A stretch of DNA of 5,788 nt from Eudoraea sp. GTDB lineage: Bacteria > Bacteroidota > Bacteroidia > Flavobacteriales > Flavobacteriaceae. Within the stretch, counting starts at the first letter, position 1. Every line of letters begins with the position of its first letter. Shown here in pieces: positions 4,919 through 5,788 of the stretch. The notes beneath the pieces were generated by a model. That model saw only the letters and a program-made list of their open reading frames with translations, was not told where the DNA came from and made no database searches. The stretch is from NCBI GenBank assembly GCA_013042125.1, contig JABDQS010000178.1, positions 1 through 5,788 of the forward strand, in the 5' to 3' direction. Position numbers and translations under genes: made by a program.

Positions 4919-5788
4919 ATGATGAAAAGAATAGAAGAGCTTTTGGAGGATCGTATCCTTGTGTTAGATGGAGCAATGGGCACCATGCTGCAGCAATATC
5001 AGTTTTCAGAGGCCGATTTTCGGGGTACTCGGTTTAAGGACTGGCCACAAGCATTGCAGGGAAATAATGATCTGTTGTCTCTTACCCAACCTCAGGCAAT
5101 TGCCGAGATCCACCGGAAATATTTTGATGCCGGGGCAGATATTGTGGAAACGAATACCTTTTCAGGAACCTCTATAGCCATGGCGGATTATGGAATGGAA
5201 GAGCTCGTATATGAATTAAACTTCGAATCGGCCAGGATCGCAAAAGAAGTGGCGGAAAAGTGTACAGCCAAAGATCCTCAAAAGCCACGCTTTGTGGCGG
5301 GTAGCATAGGCCCAACAAATAAGACAGCCAGTATGTCCCCGGATGTGAACGACCCGGGCTTCAGGGCAGTTTCTTTTGAGGATCTGCGCCTTGCCTACAA
5401 GGAACAAGTAGAGGCTTTAATAGACGGAGGTGTAGACCTCTTATTAGTGGAAACGGTTTTTGACACGCTGAACGCGAAGGCTGCATTGTTCGCCATTGAA
5501 GAAGTTAAGGAAGAGAGGGGCATTTCCATACCGATTATGATCAGCGGAACCATAACGGACGCTTCCGGCCGTACCTTATCTGGTCAGACAGCCGAATCTT
5601 TCCTGATATCTGTGTCGCATATCCCTTTTCTGTCGATCGGTTTTAACTGTGCACTAGGGGCAAGTCAATTAGTTCCTCATCTGGAAATACTATCTGCCAA
5701 AACATCCTTTGCTGTGTCTGCGCATCCCAATGCGGGCTTACCAAATGCCTTTGGAGAGTACGATCAGAGTCCGGAAGAAATGGCCTTT
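4919..5788 (+). CDS. metH: Methionine synthase, homocysteine S-methyltransferase domain, 3'-truncated by the window edge
   Basis: The product transfers a methyl group from methylcobalamin to homocysteine; this N-terminal domain binds homocysteine through zinc. The 290 residues in the window align along their length with the start of E. coli Met[106 protein letters not shown] and [15 protein letters not shown]. Cys244 in GFNCALG corresponds to the first zinc ligand (Cys247 in E. coli); the paired CC ligands would lie just past the window end. Two ATGs stand back to back at 4919 and 4922 and either could be used; neither has a Shine-Dalgarno site. In many Bacteroidota this domain is a separate gene of about 340 codons followed by the cobalamin part; whether that is so here cannot be seen. 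SAM should control it through the upstream riboswitch. Confidence 0.96.
   Translation, partial: MMKRIEELLEDRILVLDGAMGTMLQQYQFSEADFRGTRFKDWPQALQGNNDLLSLTQPQAIAEIHRKYFDAGADIVETNTFSGTSIAMADYGMEELVYELNFESARIAKEVAEKCTAKDPQKPRFVAGSIGPTNKTASMSPDVNDPGFRAVSFEDLRLAYKEQVEALIDGGVDLLLVETVFDTLNAKAALFAIEEVKEERGISIPIMISGTITDASGRTLSGQTAESFLISVSHIPFLSIGFNCALGASQLVPHLEILSAKTSFAVSAHPNAGLPNAFGEYDQSPEEMAF

Noticed and set aside
4873..5037. 54-codon frame starting 46 bases before metH and overlapping it out of frame
   Set aside because: There is no ribosome site or recognisable product; a chance open frame this short is expected. It would matter only if ribosome profiling showed use.

Overview
The window reads as part of a methionine and sulfur-assimilation region from a member of the Bacteroidota, most likely a flavobacterium. 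All genes are on the + strand. The assignment rests on three things. The gene set is typical (bifunctional aspartokinase/homoserine dehydrogenase, O-acylhomoserine sulfhydrylase, Rrf2 regulator, compact CysH, MetH). Shine-Dalgarno signals are weak or absent. Promoter-like boxes fit the Bacteroidota TTG/TAnnTTTG pattern rather than the E. coli one. The species cannot be named from the sequence.

Layout: (1) positions 1-2066, the 3' part of a fused aspartate kinase-homoserine dehydrogenase gene whose start lies outside the window; (2) 2089-3270, a PLP-dependent O-acylhomoserine sulfhydrylase (metZ type), closely following the first gene; (3) 3306-3734, an Rrf2-family regulator with four cysteines, 35 bases further on; (4) 3735-3918, a regulatory spacer holding two copies of a 36-base module exactly 80 bases apart, each made of a TAnnTTTG-like box plus a CCTAY-N7-RTAGG-like dyad; (5) 3919-4542, a compact cluster-free PAPS-reductase-type cysH; (6) 4543-4918, a 376-base spacer with a SAM-I (S-box) riboswitch at 4705-4810; (7) 4919-5788, the homocysteine-binding domain of metH, cut by the window end.

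Together the genes supply homoserine (ThrA-like), reduce activated sulfate (CysH), make homocysteine by direct sulfhydrylation (MetZ) and methylate it (MetH). Two layers of control can be read. The Rrf2 protein is a good candidate to bind the duplicated dyad in front of cysH, and SAM should act on metH through the riboswitch. The two most interesting non-coding signals are the duplicated promoter-operator module and a long inverted repeat (4700-4716 with 4839-4853) whose pairing would exclude the riboswitch P1 helix.
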